Positions 27,962 through 37,225 of a DNA stretch of 64,000 nucleotides are shown here, one piece after another. Numbering within the stretch: the first letter of the stretch is position 1; every line of letters starts with the position of its first letter. The notes under the pieces were generated by a model. The model saw only the letters and a program-made list of their open reading frames with translations, made no database searches and was not told the DNA's origin. Source of the stretch: JASGIT01 sp047601665 (lineage in GTDB: Bacteria > Pseudomonadota > Gammaproteobacteria > Burkholderiales > Burkholderiaceae_C); contig JASGIT010000001.1 of the NCBI GenBank assembly GCA_047601665.1, positions 3,782,001-3,846,000 on the forward strand, written 5' to 3'. Both the position numbers and the translations under genes were made by a program.

Positions 27962-29344
27962 TCAATGCCCGCCGCCGGACCGCGCGACGCCCAGGGTCGG
28001 CCCCGCCACCTTGTTCTTGACCAGCAGCGCCAGCGCCGCGATCAGGCCCGGAATGCCGACGACCATGAACACCGTGGGCAATTGCAAATGGCGGCTCGCC
28101 AGCTCTGCCACCAGGAACGAGCCGGCAATCCCCCCGAAACGCCCAATGCCCAGCATCCACGCCACCCCGCTGGCGCGCCCCGCCGTGGGGTAGTACTCCG
28201 CCGCCAGCGCCTGCATGGACGACTGGGAGGCATTCATGATGAGCCCCGCCACGAACACCGCGGCCACCAGCGCGGGCACGCCCGCGCCCAGTGCCTGGCC
28301 GATCACCATCACCGCCACGCAGGTCAGCGCGTAGCCGCAGGCGATGATGACGTTGGCGTTGCCCCGGTCCATCAGCAGGCCGAAGAAGATGGCGCCAATG
28401 CCGCCGAGCTGGAACAGCGCCGCGATGACCGCCGCCTGGCTGGGCGGAATACCCGCCTCTTTGAACAGCACGGGCATCCAGTTGACCAGGCCGTAGACGA
28501 TGACCAGGCCCATGAAGTAGGCCAGCCAGAGCATCAGCGTGCCGACGAGGAACTTGCCCGAGAACACCAGCCGCAGCCCCTGCGGGCCGGTATCGGCGCC
28601 GGCGGACGGGGCCGCTTCATCCAGCGTGAAGGCGGTGGCCTGCGGCGCTTGCCCGGTCACCCGCGCCAACGCCTTGCGGATGCGCTCCGCCGGGTAGCTG
28701 CGCGCCACCATGAAGCGCACGGATTCCGGCAGCACCGCGATCATCAGCACCGCCAGCACCAGCGGCACCACGCCGCCCAGGATCAGCAGGCTGCGCCAGC
28801 CGAAGTGCGGAATCATCCATGCCGCAAAGAAGCCGCCGAACGCCGAGCCCACCGGAAAGCCGCAGAACATGGCGTTGGTGATGAAAGAGCGCTTGCTGTC
28901 GGGGCAGTACTCGTTCATGAGCGTGACCGCATTGGGCATGGCCGCCCCCAGGCCCAGGCCGGTGACGAAGCGCCAGATCGACAGCTCGGTGAGGTTGGAC
29001 GACAGCGCCGAGACGATGGACGCCACGCCCATCAGCACCACCGCCGCCGTCAGCACGCTCTTGCGGCCCAGCCGGTCGGCCAGCGGCCCGGCGCTCAAAG
29101 CGCCGAAGGCCAGGCCGAACAGCGCGGCGCTGAGCACGGGACCGAGGTGGGATTTTTCGAGACCCCACTCGCTGAGCAGTGAGGGCGCGATGAAGCCGAT
29201 GGCGGCGGTGTCGAAGCCGTCGATCAGCACGATCAGGAAGCACAGGGCGAAGATCACCCACTGGAAGCCTGAGAACGGGTGTGCGTTCAGCAGGGTCTGG
29301 ACGTTGACGGTGCCCGGGTTGGCGCCAGCGGGTTGGGGTGGCAT
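27962..29344 (-). CDS. MFS transporter, aromatic acid:H+ symporter type
   Basis: 460 residues, twelve predicted membrane spans. The DGFDTAAIGFIAP motif in the first helix and GPLADRLGRKSVL in the 2-3 loop are diagnostic of the AAHS branch (PcaK/BenK-like, uptake of 4-hydroxybenzoate or related aromatics). The mid-protein loop (about 220-255) is the usual cytoplasmic link. No aromatic catabolic operon lies beside it, though a DODA-type extradiol dioxygenase is divergently encoded 122 bp away. The exact substrate cannot be told. Confidence 0.85.
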   Translation of the reverse strand: MPPQPAGANPGTVNVQTLLNAHPFSGFQWVIFALCFLIVLIDGFDTAAIGFIAPSLLSEWGLEKSHLGPVLSAALFGLAFGALSAGPLADRLGRKSVLTAAVVLMGVASIVSALSSNLTELSIWRFVTGLGLGAAMPNAVTLMNEYCPDSKRSFITNAMFCGFPVGSAFGGFFAAWMIPHFGWRSLLILGGVVPLVLAVLMIAVLPESVRFMVARSYPAERIRKALARVTGQAPQATAFTLDEAAPSAGADTGPQGLRLVFSGKFLVGTLMLWLAYFMGLVIVYGLVNWMPVLFKEAGIPPSQAAVIAALFQLGGIGAIFFGLLMDRGNANVIIACGYALTCVAVMVIGQALGAGVPALVAAVFVAGLIMNASQSSMQALAAEYYPTAGRASGVAWMLGIGRFGGIAGSFLVAELASRHLQLPTVFMVVGIPGLIAALALLVKNKVAGPTLGVARSGGGH

Positions 29345-29466
29345 GTTGTCTCCTGGTAATAAGCCTCAACGTCAGAGCATAAAGCCGTCGAAGCAGCGCG
29401 CCGGGGCGCTGACGAGCGGTAACCTCCAAGGCTCGCCCCAAGGTTTGCTTTTTCCGCCGTACTCCC

Positions 29467-30267
29467 ATGACGCTGAACCCATCGCCCCGCCTGCCCGTGC
29501 TGTTCATCGGCCATGGCAGCCCCCTGAACGCCATCGAAGACAACGCCTGGCGGCGCACCTGGCAAGACCTGGGAGCCGAACTGCTGGCGCACGCGCGGCC
29601 CCGGCTCATCCTGTGCATATCGGCCCACTGGCTCACGCAAGGCGGCGCGTACCTGACCGGCATGGCGCAGCCGCGCACCATCCACGACTTCGGCGGCTTT
29701 CCGCGCGAGCTGTACGAGGTGCAATACCCCGCGCCCGGCGCGCCTGCGGTGGCGCAGGCCCTGGCCAAGGAACTGGGCCTGGGCGTGGACGCCACCGAAT
29801 GGGGCCTGGACCACGGCGCCTGGGGCGTGCTGCAGCCGATGTTCCCCTCCGCCGACATCCCGGTGCTGCAGTTGAGCATGGACTACGCTCGCCCGCCCGC
29901 CGAGCATTTCGCCCTGGGCAGGAAGCTGCGCGGCCTGCGCGAACGCGGCGTGCTCATCGTGGGCAGCGGCAACGTGGTGCATAACCTGCGCGCCATGCGC
30001 CTGGGCACGGGCCTCAACGCGGCCTATGACTGGGCGCAGACGTTCGACCAGCAGGTGACGGAGCTGGTAAAGGCCGGACGGCTGGAGGAACTGGCCCGGT
30101 TCCAGCAGTGGGGCGACACGGCCCAACTGGCGCACCCCACCTATGAACACTTCCTGCCGCTGCTCTACGCGGCGGGCGCGGTGGAGCAGGGCGAGGAAGC
30201 GCGGTTCTTCAATACGGGGTTTCAGGCGGCGTCGATTTCGATGCGGTCGATGCTCTGGGGGACCTGA
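29467..30267 (+). CDS. ygiD: DODA-type extradiol dioxygenase, YgiD-like
   Basis: 266 residues. Metal-ligand motifs of the YgiD/4,5-DOPA dioxygenase family are present in order: FIGHGSP (His near 16), ISAHW (His near 54) and NVVHNL (His near 174), with DHGAWG near 118. The family cleaves catecholic rings using Zn or Fe(II). It is soluble and of normal length. Divergent from an aromatic-acid transporter gene, a pairing that suggests a shared promoter region and related substrate. Confidence 0.85.
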   Translation: MTLNPSPRLPVLFIGHGSPLNAIEDNAWRRTWQDLGAELLAHARPRLILCISAHWLTQGGAYLTGMAQPRTIHDFGGFPRELYEVQYPAPGAPAVAQALAKELGLGVDATEWGLDHGAWGVLQPMFPSADIPVLQLSMDYARPPAEHFALGRKLRGLRERGVLIVGSGNVVHNLRAMRLGTGLNAAYDWAQTFDQQVTELVKAGRLEELARFQQWGDTAQLAHPTYEHFLPLLYAAGAVEQGEEARFFNTGFQAASISMRSMLWGT

Positions 30268-30425
30268 GAAGGTGTGAACGAACCCGACATGCCCGCTCAT
30301 TCCACCAAAACACGCCTCTCGTCGTTGCAAATACTCGCCATAGCCCGAGCTATGGCTGCGCTTTGCGCCTAGATCAGCCGCGTTTTCGCAGCCTGCTCGG
30401 GCACGCCGGATTCATTCACACCTTC
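30268..30425. repeat. 158-bp imperfect palindrome between convergent genes
   Basis: The outer 28 bases (GAAGGTGTGAACGAACCCGA...) pair with the last 28 with four differences, all transitions that still allow G-U pairs in RNA. A central perfect dyad CCATAGC/GCTATGG lies near 30338-30355. The element begins on the final bases of the ygiD gene and ends inside the last codons of the MFS gene on the other strand. It could fold into one long hairpin and act as a bidirectional terminator, or be a REP/MITE-like mobile repeat. Confidence 0.7.
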
Positions 30426-31654
30426 TGAGGCCGCGCCGCCGGCAGCCGCTGCAACGCTGACACCCGCGAGCCCAGCACCACGGCAGCCTGCAGGACGAAG
30501 CCCGCAAGCGCCACCAGGAGGCAGGCGGATTCGCCCCAGGCGGCCCCCACCAGCCCGCCCAGCGCGGCCCCCACGGGGCGCGCGCCGGCATTGGCGGTGA
30601 GGAACACGGCGGACACGCGGCCCAGCAAGGCGTCGGGGGTCATGCTCTGGCGCAGCGTGGCCGTCGTGATCGTCCACACCATCGGCCCCGCGCCCAGCAG
30701 AAAAAAGCACAGGCCAGCCAGCCAGGCACTTGGCACGGCCAGCGTCGCAACCAGGCTGGCGGCGGCCAACACGCCCGCCACCGGGCCGATCTGGATGGCC
30801 CGTCCCAGGGGCAGCCGGGCCACGATGGGTGCCGTTGCCAATGCGCCGGTCAACATGCCCACGCCATACAGGGCCAGCGTGGTGCCCACGGACGCCGCGT
30901 CCAGCCCGAGCCGGCGGACGGCGTAAGGCACATACGCGGCCTGCAGGAGAAACCACGAGAGATTGAAAATCACCCCGGTCGCCATGATGGGGCGCAGCAG
31001 CGCATCCCGCCAGACGAAGCGAGCGCCCTCGGCAACCTCGCGCAGCACATGCCGCCGCACTGTCGGCGCCGATGCCGCTGGCGCGGCCACGCGCAGCAGC
31101 AGGCCGATCGCGGCGGCCGACAGCAGCGTCGCCAAGACAAAGGCCGCCGAAGCACCGGCCCAGGAAACCAGCGCGCCCGCAACCGCCGGGCCGGCGGCGA
31201 AAGCGGCGCTGCGGGCCAGCTCCAGCCGGGCGTTGGCCTGCGCCAGCGACGCGCGTGGAACCAGCGACGTGACGAGGCCAGGCGCCGCAACGCTGAAGCC
31301 GACCGTGCCGACGGCTCCCAGGAACCCCAGGACGGCGAGCCCGCCGATGCCGAGGGACGACGACAGCCACGCCGCCAGCAGGGCCAGCAGCGACACGAGG
31401 CGCAGCCCTTCGCCCCACAGCATCAAGCGTCGCCGCGGCATCCGGTCGGCCAGAACGCCGAGCGGCAACGACAGCAGCAGGAACGGCAGCGTCTGCATGG
31501 CCGCCAGCAGGCCGATTTCACCCGCGCCAGCTCCCAGGGCCATCACCGCCACCAGGGGCGCCACGGCCAAGCTCAGCTGTTCAGCGAATTGCGCGGCCAG
31601 GTTTGACCAGGCCAGGCGGGGAAAGACACGGGGAAGCGGAAGGGGCGGGGGCAT
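30416..31654 (-). CDS. MFS exporter (EntS/MFS_3-like)
   Basis: 412 residues, about twelve membrane helices, with the loop motif GVLADRMPRRRLML between helices 2 and 3. Overall pattern (LAWSNLAAQFAEQLSLAVAPL start; GPMVWTITTATLRQSMTPDALLGRVSAV in the second half) is that of MFS_3 drug or siderophore exporters such as EntS. It stands alone: no siderophore synthesis genes nearby. Substrate unknown. Confidence 0.8.
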   Translation of the reverse strand: MPPPLPLPRVFPRLAWSNLAAQFAEQLSLAVAPLVAVMALGAGAGEIGLLAAMQTLPFLLLSLPLGVLADRMPRRRLMLWGEGLRLVSLLALLAAWLSSSLGIGGLAVLGFLGAVGTVGFSVAAPGLVTSLVPRASLAQANARLELARSAAFAAGPAVAGALVSWAGASAAFVLATLLSAAAIGLLLRVAAPAASAPTVRRHVLREVAEGARFVWRDALLRPIMATGVIFNLSWFLLQAAYVPYAVRRLGLDAASVGTTLALYGVGMLTGALATAPIVARLPLGRAIQIGPVAGVLAAASLVATLAVPSAWLAGLCFFLLGAGPMVWTITTATLRQSMTPDALLGRVSAVFLTANAGARPVGAALGGLVGAAWGESACLLVALAGFVLQAAVVLGSRVSALQRLPAARPQKV

Positions 31655-32354
31655 GGTCTGTGGAATGCGGGGTGAGATTTCCTGCGCATTCTTTTGCTCC
31701 CGCCTGGCGCCGTCTGGCTGATTTCGGACTTGTGTTCAGGCACCTACAGGCACGCGCCGCGCCAATGCGGCGCGGCCACCCGAAATACTGCGCAGGCGGC
31801 TGCGCTGACGGTGCCATGCGGAATATCAAGGGTTTTAGGCCTGTAGCGCCCGTGCGGCGTGCGCTGGCAGCTACATTTTCAGTAGCATCTCCTGGCTGTC
31901 AGCCAATGGCGATGATCGAATTCAGCCTATGCAGCCAATGACACGTTGGCCTGCACTTCATCCCAGGGCGCGGTCAGCTTCCGGCCTTCATGCACCTGCA
32001 GACCTGCGGATACGTGGGCCGGTGCGCCACCACGCTGATTTTTACAGCAACACCACGAAGGCAGAACTATATGCAAAAAGCATTGCTTTTTTCGGTTTTG
32101 ACTCACGAGGAAGCTGCGAAACTGCATTAATGTAGCCTGCCAAAGATGGGTCGCTTATATTGATTGTCTCGCCGCTTGAGTGTTTGCGGTTGAAGCGTGT
32201 CTGGCGTCCAACTGTCGTATGGGTATTTGCATAAAACGCGCCTTCGGCATAGCTTGCGCACAGGTAGGTGGACGGGTTCATTGGTTTTATTTATTTTACC
32301 CAGGAGCATACGCCCTGGTTTATTAACACAAACCGCTATCTAAGGTCCAAATTT
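31655..32354. other. 700-bp intergenic stretch with repeat and gene remnant
   Basis: No convincing intact gene. It holds a short GC-rich hairpin near 31755-31776, the palindromic repeat at 31829-31887, and from about 31940 onward a drop in GC that continues into the DUF1996 gene. On the minus strand, 31929-32035 reads as the end of a protein (VHEGRKLTAPWDEVQANVSL...), possibly the 3' remnant of a lost gene that I cannot identify. Confidence 0.45.
31829..31887 (+). repeat. Dispersed palindromic repeat, intergenic copy 2
   Basis: Read on the minus strand it contains CTACTGAAAATGTAGCTGCC, AGCGC and GGGCGCTACAGGCC, matching the copy inside hscA (42338-42395) almost base for base, with the same hairpin arrangement. 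It stands free in the intergenic stretch between the MFS exporter and the DUF1996 gene. Confidence 0.75.
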
Positions 32355-33473
32355 ATGATCACTCGTCTGGAAAAACTAAAGGTGATTGCGTTATCGGCAC
32401 TTTTTCTAACAGCCTGCGGCGGCGGTGGAACGGTTGATGGAACTGATTTAAGCCAGAAAGCCAAGAAGATTTCGCCACCAAGCCGATCTCCAGGCCGCCC
32501 CCCGGCTCACGCTCCATCGCCCGCCCCATCTCCGGCTCCCGCCCCTGCGGGACAGATGCAAATGCCATATGTCAATGCAGCTCTCATTCCTGCGGGATCA
32601 CCTGGAAGTTCCATCGCACAGGTCAGCCCCACCACTGAGCAACCCGGCCCCAGTGATGGAACGGGAGCCTTTCGCACCTCCTGCGATTACAGTCATATGG
32701 CTTTCGATGATCCCATTCTTTATCCAGGGCAGCCCGGCGCCTCTCACCTTCATGCGTTCTTTGGGAATACGGGTACCAACGCGAACTCAACGGCGTCATC
32801 GATTGCTTCCACTGGTAATTCCACTTGCCGCGGCGGTATCGTGAATCGCACGGCCTATTGGGTTCCTGCGATGATCGATACAAAAAATGGCAGGCCCCTT
32901 CAGCCTAAATCTGCCCAGATTTATTACAAGACGGGCTACAGCGGTGTCGTTCCCAGCTCAGTACAGCCCATGCCTCAAGGCTTGCGAATGGTTGCGGGAG
33001 ACGCGAAGAATGCTTCGCCCATGGGGAATTTCCTTTATCTTTGCCAGTCCGATACTGCGGATATTCCGGATCAGCACGGATTTGGTATTCCAAACTGCCC
33101 GGTAAATTCGGAAGTCTGGCAGCGAATTACTTTCCCGCAGTGCTGGGATGGCAAGAATCTTGATTCTCCGGATCACAAGAGTCATATGGCCTATGCCAGT
33201 CCTGACCAACCCGGTTGCCCTGCTTCTCATCCGGTGCCGCTGCCTGAGGTGACTTTCAACATCCTCTATCCGGTCACGGAGGCTAACTCTACGAAGCGTT
33301 GGCGCCTGTCGTCAGACAATTACAGCTCTTCTTTGCCTGGAGGTTATTCAGCGCACGGCGACTGGTTCAATGGTTGGCAACCGGACACCATGAAGGCTTT
33401 TGTCCAGAACTGTGACCAGCCGGCTTTGGATTGCCACTCTCATTTGCTGGGTGGCGGCCAGGAAATCTATTAA
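32355..33473 (+). CDS. DUF1996 lipoprotein
   Basis: 372 residues from ATG 32355. The lipoprotein signal ends at LTAC-GGGG (Cys near residue 21), followed by a Pro/Ala/Ser linker (about 45-70) and a DUF1996 domain with HLHAFFGNT, TAYWVPAM, FPQCWDGKN and a late CHSHLLGG. The domain is known mainly from fungi and soil bacteria; its function is not established, though the conserved His and Cys residues suggest a hydrolase or binding protein. GC is well below the flanks and a decayed gene follows, so this looks like acquired DNA. Confidence 0.8.
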   Translation: MITRLEKLKVIALSALFLTACGGGGTVDGTDLSQKAKKISPPSRSPGRPPAHAPSPAPSPAPAPAGQMQMPYVNAALIPAGSPGSSIAQVSPTTEQPGPSDGTGAFRTSCDYSHMAFDDPILYPGQPGASHLHAFFGNTGTNANSTASSIASTGNSTCRGGIVNRTAYWVPAMIDTKNGRPLQPKSAQIYYKTGYSGVVPSSVQPMPQGLRMVAGDAKNASPMGNFLYLCQSDTADIPDQHGFGIPNCPVNSEVWQRITFPQCWDGKNLDSPDHKSHMAYASPDQPGCPASHPVPLPEVTFNILYPVTEANSTKRWRLSSDNYSSSLPGGYSAHGDWFNGWQPDTMKAFVQNCDQPALDCHSHLLGGGQEIY

Positions 33474-33539
33474 TGGCTCCACTTGCCGCCCAAGGTATGC
33501 CTTGGGCGTTGCGACCAGGCAGGACGTTGTTGCATAAAT

Positions 33540-33797
33540 CGCAACCCCGGCCGGGCGCAGGCGTCCTCGGCTTCTTGTGAAAGGTCGCCGGGGTCGAAGT
33601 AGAAGATGTCGTAGTCGCGGATGCCATCCGCCGGCGGCGCGCCCAGCGCGCAGGTTCCACATGGTCTGGAACATGCATCCGGCCACCAGCCAGGCATCGG
33701 GCAGGCCTAGCGCGGGCAGGCGTTCCAGGATGGTGCGGTTGGCAGGGTTGCGCAGTGCCTGGTTCACAAAAAGCCGGGCTGAATGGTGTTGCGGCAT
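33540..33797 (-). pseudogene. Nucleotidyltransferase-family (DUF925-like) gene, frameshifted and truncated
   Basis: From an ATG at 33797 one frame reads NRTILERLPALGLPDAWLVAGCMFQTMWNLR, the start of this family's domain. The next conserved segment, PADGIRDYDIFYFDPGDLSQEAEDA, lies in a different frame, with the switch near 33640-33660. After EAEDA no family sequence can be found in any frame, so the C-terminal half is lost. The intact family has about 190 residues. A clear genomic scar beside the low-GC DUF1996 gene. Confidence 0.75.
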
Positions 33798-33811
33798 ATC
33801 AACGCACCAGT

Positions 33812-33847
33812 AAAAAACGCCGTAGCAGCGATGTGCTACGGCGTTGC
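33812..33847 (-). terminator. Rho-independent terminator of the aminotransferase gene
   Basis: CAACGCCGTAGCA / TGCTACGGCGTT hairpin with a six-base loop, followed on the minus strand by TTTTTT. It lies 20 bp after the tyrB-like stop codon. Confidence 0.88.
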
Positions 33848-33866
33848 AGATGGGGCGAAACCCGTC

Positions 33867-35063
33867 TCAGGCCACCTTGGCGATCGACTCGCACACGTAG
33901 TCGATGTTCTTGCTGTTGAGCGCAGCCACGCACATGCGCCCCGTGTCCGTGCCGTACACGCCGAACTCATTGCGCAGGCGCACCATCTGGTCCTTGGACA
34001 GGCCCGAGTAGCTGAACATGCCGATCTGCTGGGTGATGAAACCCATGTCCTGCTGCACGCCCGCGGCCTTCAGGCCGTCCACCAGCTTCTGGCGCATGGC
34101 CTTGATGCGCACGCGCATTTCGCCCAGTTCCTTTTCCCACAGGGCGCGCAGTTCGGGGTTGTTCAGCACGGCGGCCACCACCGCGCCGCCGTGGATGGGC
34201 GGGTTGCTGTAGTTGGTGCGGATCATGATCTTGAGCTGGCTCAGCACGCGGCCGGCTTCTTCCTTGTTCTCGCACAGCACCGAGAGGGCGCCCACGCGCT
34301 CGCCGTACAGGCTGAAGCTCTTGCTGAACGAGGTGGACACGAAGAAGGTCAGGCCCGCGGCCACGAATTTGCCGATGACCGCGCCGTCCTCGGCGATGCC
34401 GTTGCCGAAGCCCTGGTAGGCCATGTCGAGGAAGGGCGTCAGGCCCCGGGCCTTGACGGCGGCGATCACTTGGTCCCACTGCGCGGGCGTGATGTCGTAG
34501 CCCGTGGGGTTGTGGCAGCAGGCGTGCAACACCACGATGGTGCCGGGCGCGGCGGCGTTCAGGTCGGCCAACATGCCGTCGAAGTTCACGCCGCGCTTGG
34601 CCGCGTCGTAGTAGGCATAGCTTTCGACCGTGAAGCCGGCGTTGGTGAACAGGGCGCGGTGGTTTTCCCAGCTCGGGTCGCTGATGAGCACCTTGGCGTT
34701 GGGGCTCAGGCGCTTCAAGAAGTCCGCGCCGATCTTCAGGCCGCCCGTGCCGCCGATGGCCTGCACCGTGGCCACGCGGCCCGACTGCACCGGCTCGGAG
34801 TCCGCGCCGAACACCAGGCTCTTGACCGCGTTGTCATACGCCACGATGCCGTCGATGGGCAGGTAGCCGCGCGCGGCGGGCTTTTCCATCATGGCCTTCT
34901 CGGCGGCCTGCACGCATTCGAGCAGGGGCAGCTTGCCGTTGTCGTCGAAATACACGCCCACGCCCAGGTTGACCTTTTTGGGGTTGGTGTCAGCGGCGAA
35001 TTGCTCGTTCAGGCCCAGGATGGGGTCGCGGGGGGCCATTTCGACGGCGGAAAACAGAGACAT
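33867..35063 (-). CDS. tyrB: Aromatic/aspartate aminotransferase
   Basis: 398 residues from ATG 35063, the standard length of class I aspartate/tyrosine aminotransferases. Conserved elements: VNLGVGVYFDDNGKLP near the N-terminus, CCHNPTGYD (substrate/PLP-binding Asn), FLDMAYQGFG (Asp and Tyr that contact PLP) and SFSKSFSLYGERVGAL, whose Lys forms the PLP Schiff base; GRMCVA carries the substrate-carboxylate Arg. It transaminates aromatic and dicarboxylic amino acids. Whether it acts mainly as TyrB or AspC cannot be decided by sequence reading. Divergent from uvrB. Confidence 0.9.
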   Translation of the reverse strand: MSLFSAVEMAPRDPILGLNEQFAADTNPKKVNLGVGVYFDDNGKLPLLECVQAAEKAMMEKPAARGYLPIDGIVAYDNAVKSLVFGADSEPVQSGRVATVQAIGGTGGLKIGADFLKRLSPNAKVLISDPSWENHRALFTNAGFTVESYAYYDAAKRGVNFDGMLADLNAAAPGTIVVLHACCHNPTGYDITPAQWDQVIAAVKARGLTPFLDMAYQGFGNGIAEDGAVIGKFVAAGLTFFVSTSFSKSFSLYGERVGALSVLCENKEEAGRVLSQLKIMIRTNYSNPPIHGGAVVAAVLNNPELRALWEKELGEMRVRIKAMRQKLVDGLKAAGVQQDMGFITQQIGMFSYSGLSKDQMVRLRNEFGVYGTDTGRMCVAALNSKNIDYVCESIAKVA

Positions 35064-35160
35064 GGGAAGTCCTAGGGGAAGAGGGTGGATGGAAAAACAG
35101 GTAGGCTTAGGGTCAAACCCCAAGTCTAACGGCCTATACCCCGAAGCCGTGCACACGCCC

Positions 35161-37224
35161 ATGCAAGAAACCACCGCTACCGGCCAGTTCGTCGAGTTCC
35201 CCGATTCGCCGTTCCAACTGTTCCAGCCGTACCCCCCCAGCGGCGACCAGCCCGAGGCCATCGCCAAGCTGGTGGAGGGCGTGAACGACGGCGAGGCCTT
35301 CCAGACCCTGCTGGGCGTGACGGGCTCGGGCAAGACCTTCACCATGGCCAACGTCATCGCGCGGCTGGGCCGCCCGGCCATCGTGTTCGCGCCCAACAAG
35401 ACGCTGGCCGCGCAGCTCTACAGCGAGTTCCGCGAGTTCTTCCCGAAGAACGCGGTCGAATACTTCGTCAGCTACTACGACTACTACCAGCCCGAAGCCT
35501 ACGTGCCCCAGCGTGACCTGTTCATCGAAAAGGACAGCGCCATCAACGAGCACATCGAGCAGATGCGCCTGTCGTGCACCAAGAGCCTGATGGAGCGGCG
35601 CGACGTGGTCATCGTCGCCACCGTGTCGGCCATCTACGGCATCGGCGAGCCCGAGAGCTACCACCGCATGGTGATGACGCTGCGCACGGGCGACCGCATG
35701 AACCAGCGCGACGTGATCGCGCAGCTCATCCGGATGCAGTACCAGCGCAACGAGCAGGATTTCAGCCGGGGCAAATTCCGCGTGCGCGGCGACACCATCG
35801 ACGTGTTCCCCGCCGAGCATTCGGAACTGGCCATCCGCATCGAACTGTTCGACGACGAGGTGGACAGCCTGCAGCTGTTCGACCCGCTCACGGGCCGCAT
35901 CCAGCAGAAGATCCCGCGCTTCACCGTGTACCCGAGCAGCCACTACGTCACCCCGCGCGACAAGGTGCTGGCCGCCGTCGAGACCATCAAGCTCGAACTG
36001 GCCGAGCGCCTGAAGCAGCTGCTGGATGACGGCAAGCTCGTGGAAGCCCAGCGCCTGGAGCAGCGCACGCGCTTCGACCTGGAGATGCTCAGCGAAGTAG
36101 GGCACTGCAAGGGCATCGAGAACTACACGCGCCACCTGTCCGGCGCGGCACCCGGCGAGCCGCCCAGCACGCTGACGGACTACCTGCCCGGCGACGCCCT
36201 GATGTTCCTGGACGAAAGCCACCAGATGATGGGCCAGCTCTCCGCCATGTACAACGGCGACCGCGCGCGCAAGACCACGCTGGTGGAATATGGCTTCCGC
36301 CTGCCCTCGGCGCTGGACAACCGCCCGCTGAAGCTGGAGGAGTTCGAGCGTCGGATGCGGCAGGTGATCTTCGTCTCCGCCACCCCGGCGGACTACGAAA
36401 AGCAGCACTCCGGCCAGATCGTGGACCAGGTGGTGCGCCCCACGGGGCTGGTGGACCCCCTCGTCGAAGTGCGCCCCGCCACCCACCAGGTGGACGACGT
36501 GCTGCACGAAATCCGCCTGCGTGCCGACCGCCACGAGCGCGTGCTCATCACCACGCTCACCAAGCGCATGGCCGAGCAGCTGACCGACTACCTGACCGAC
36601 AACGGCGTGAAGGTGCGCTACCTGCACTCCGACGTGGACACCGTCGAGCGCGTGGAAATCATCCGCGACCTGCGCCTGGGCGCGTTCGACGTGCTCGTGG
36701 GCATCAACCTGCTGCGCGAGGGGCTGGACATTCCCGAGGTGTCGCTCGTCGCCATCCTCGATGCGGACAAGGAAGGCTTCCTGCGCGCAGAGCGCAGCCT
36801 CATCCAGACCATAGGCCGGGCCGCGCGCAACCTGAACGGCACGGCCATCCTCTACGCCGACCGCATCACCGAGTCGATGAAAAAGGCCATCGGCGAGACC
36901 GAGCGCCGCCGCGCCCGGCAGATCGCCCACAACGAAGCCCACGGCATCCAGCCTCGCGCCATCGTCAAGCAGGTGAAAGACCTTATTGACGGCGTCTACA
37001 GCGAAAAAGCCGGCAAGGACGCCGCGCGCGCCGAGCAGGAGGCGCTACAGCGCGCGCGGGTGGAGGACATGTCGGAAAAAGACATTGCCAAGGAGATCAA
37101 GCGGCTGGAGAAGCAGATGCTGGAACACGCGCGCAACCTGGAGTTCGAGCAGGCTGCGCGGGTGCGGGACCAGTTGGCGCATCTCAAAGACCAGGCATTC
37201 GGGGCGCACGGGGGCGAGCGGTGA
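35161..37224 (+). CDS. uvrB: Excinuclease ABC subunit B
   Basis: 687 residues from ATG 35161. The Walker A motif is GVTGSGKTFT, the damage-probing hairpin region is SYYDYYQPEAYVP, helicase motif II is FLDESHQ, motif VI lies in TIGRAARNLNG, and the C-terminal UVR domain (IKRLEKQMLEHARNLEFEQAARVRDQL) binds UvrC. UvrB verifies lesions handed over by UvrA during nucleotide-excision repair. The 97-bp gap to the divergent tyrB gene must hold both promoters; I could not find a convincing LexA box. Its stop is 1 bp from that of the convergent transporter gene. Confidence 0.96.
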   Translation: MQETTATGQFVEFPDSPFQLFQPYPPSGDQPEAIAKLVEGVNDGEAFQTLLGVTGSGKTFTMANVIARLGRPAIVFAPNKTLAAQLYSEFREFFPKNAVEYFVSYYDYYQPEAYVPQRDLFIEKDSAINEHIEQMRLSCTKSLMERRDVVIVATVSAIYGIGEPESYHRMVMTLRTGDRMNQRDVIAQLIRMQYQRNEQDFSRGKFRVRGDTIDVFPAEHSELAIRIELFDDEVDSLQLFDPLTGRIQQKIPRFTVYPSSHYVTPRDKVLAAVETIKLELAERLKQLLDDGKLVEAQRLEQRTRFDLEMLSEVGHCKGIENYTRHLSGAAPGEPPSTLTDYLPGDALMFLDESHQMMGQLSAMYNGDRARKTTLVEYGFRLPSALDNRPLKLEEFERRMRQVIFVSATPADYEKQHSGQIVDQVVRPTGLVDPLVEVRPATHQVDDVLHEIRLRADRHERVLITTLTKRMAEQLTDYLTDNGVKVRYLHSDVDTVERVEIIRDLRLGAFDVLVGINLLREGLDIPEVSLVAILDADKEGFLRAERSLIQTIGRAARNLNGTAILYADRITESMKKAIGETERRRARQIAHNEAHGIQPRAIVKQVKDLIDGVYSEKAGKDAARAEQEALQRARVEDMSEKDIAKEIKRLEKQMLEHARNLEFEQAARVRDQLAHLKDQAFGAHGGER

Positions 37225-37225
37225 A

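Noticed and set aside
35064..35160. LexA box in the tyrB-uvrB promoter region
   Set aside because: A weak dyad (CTTAGGG / CCCCAAG) is present but it does not fit CTG-N10-CAG.
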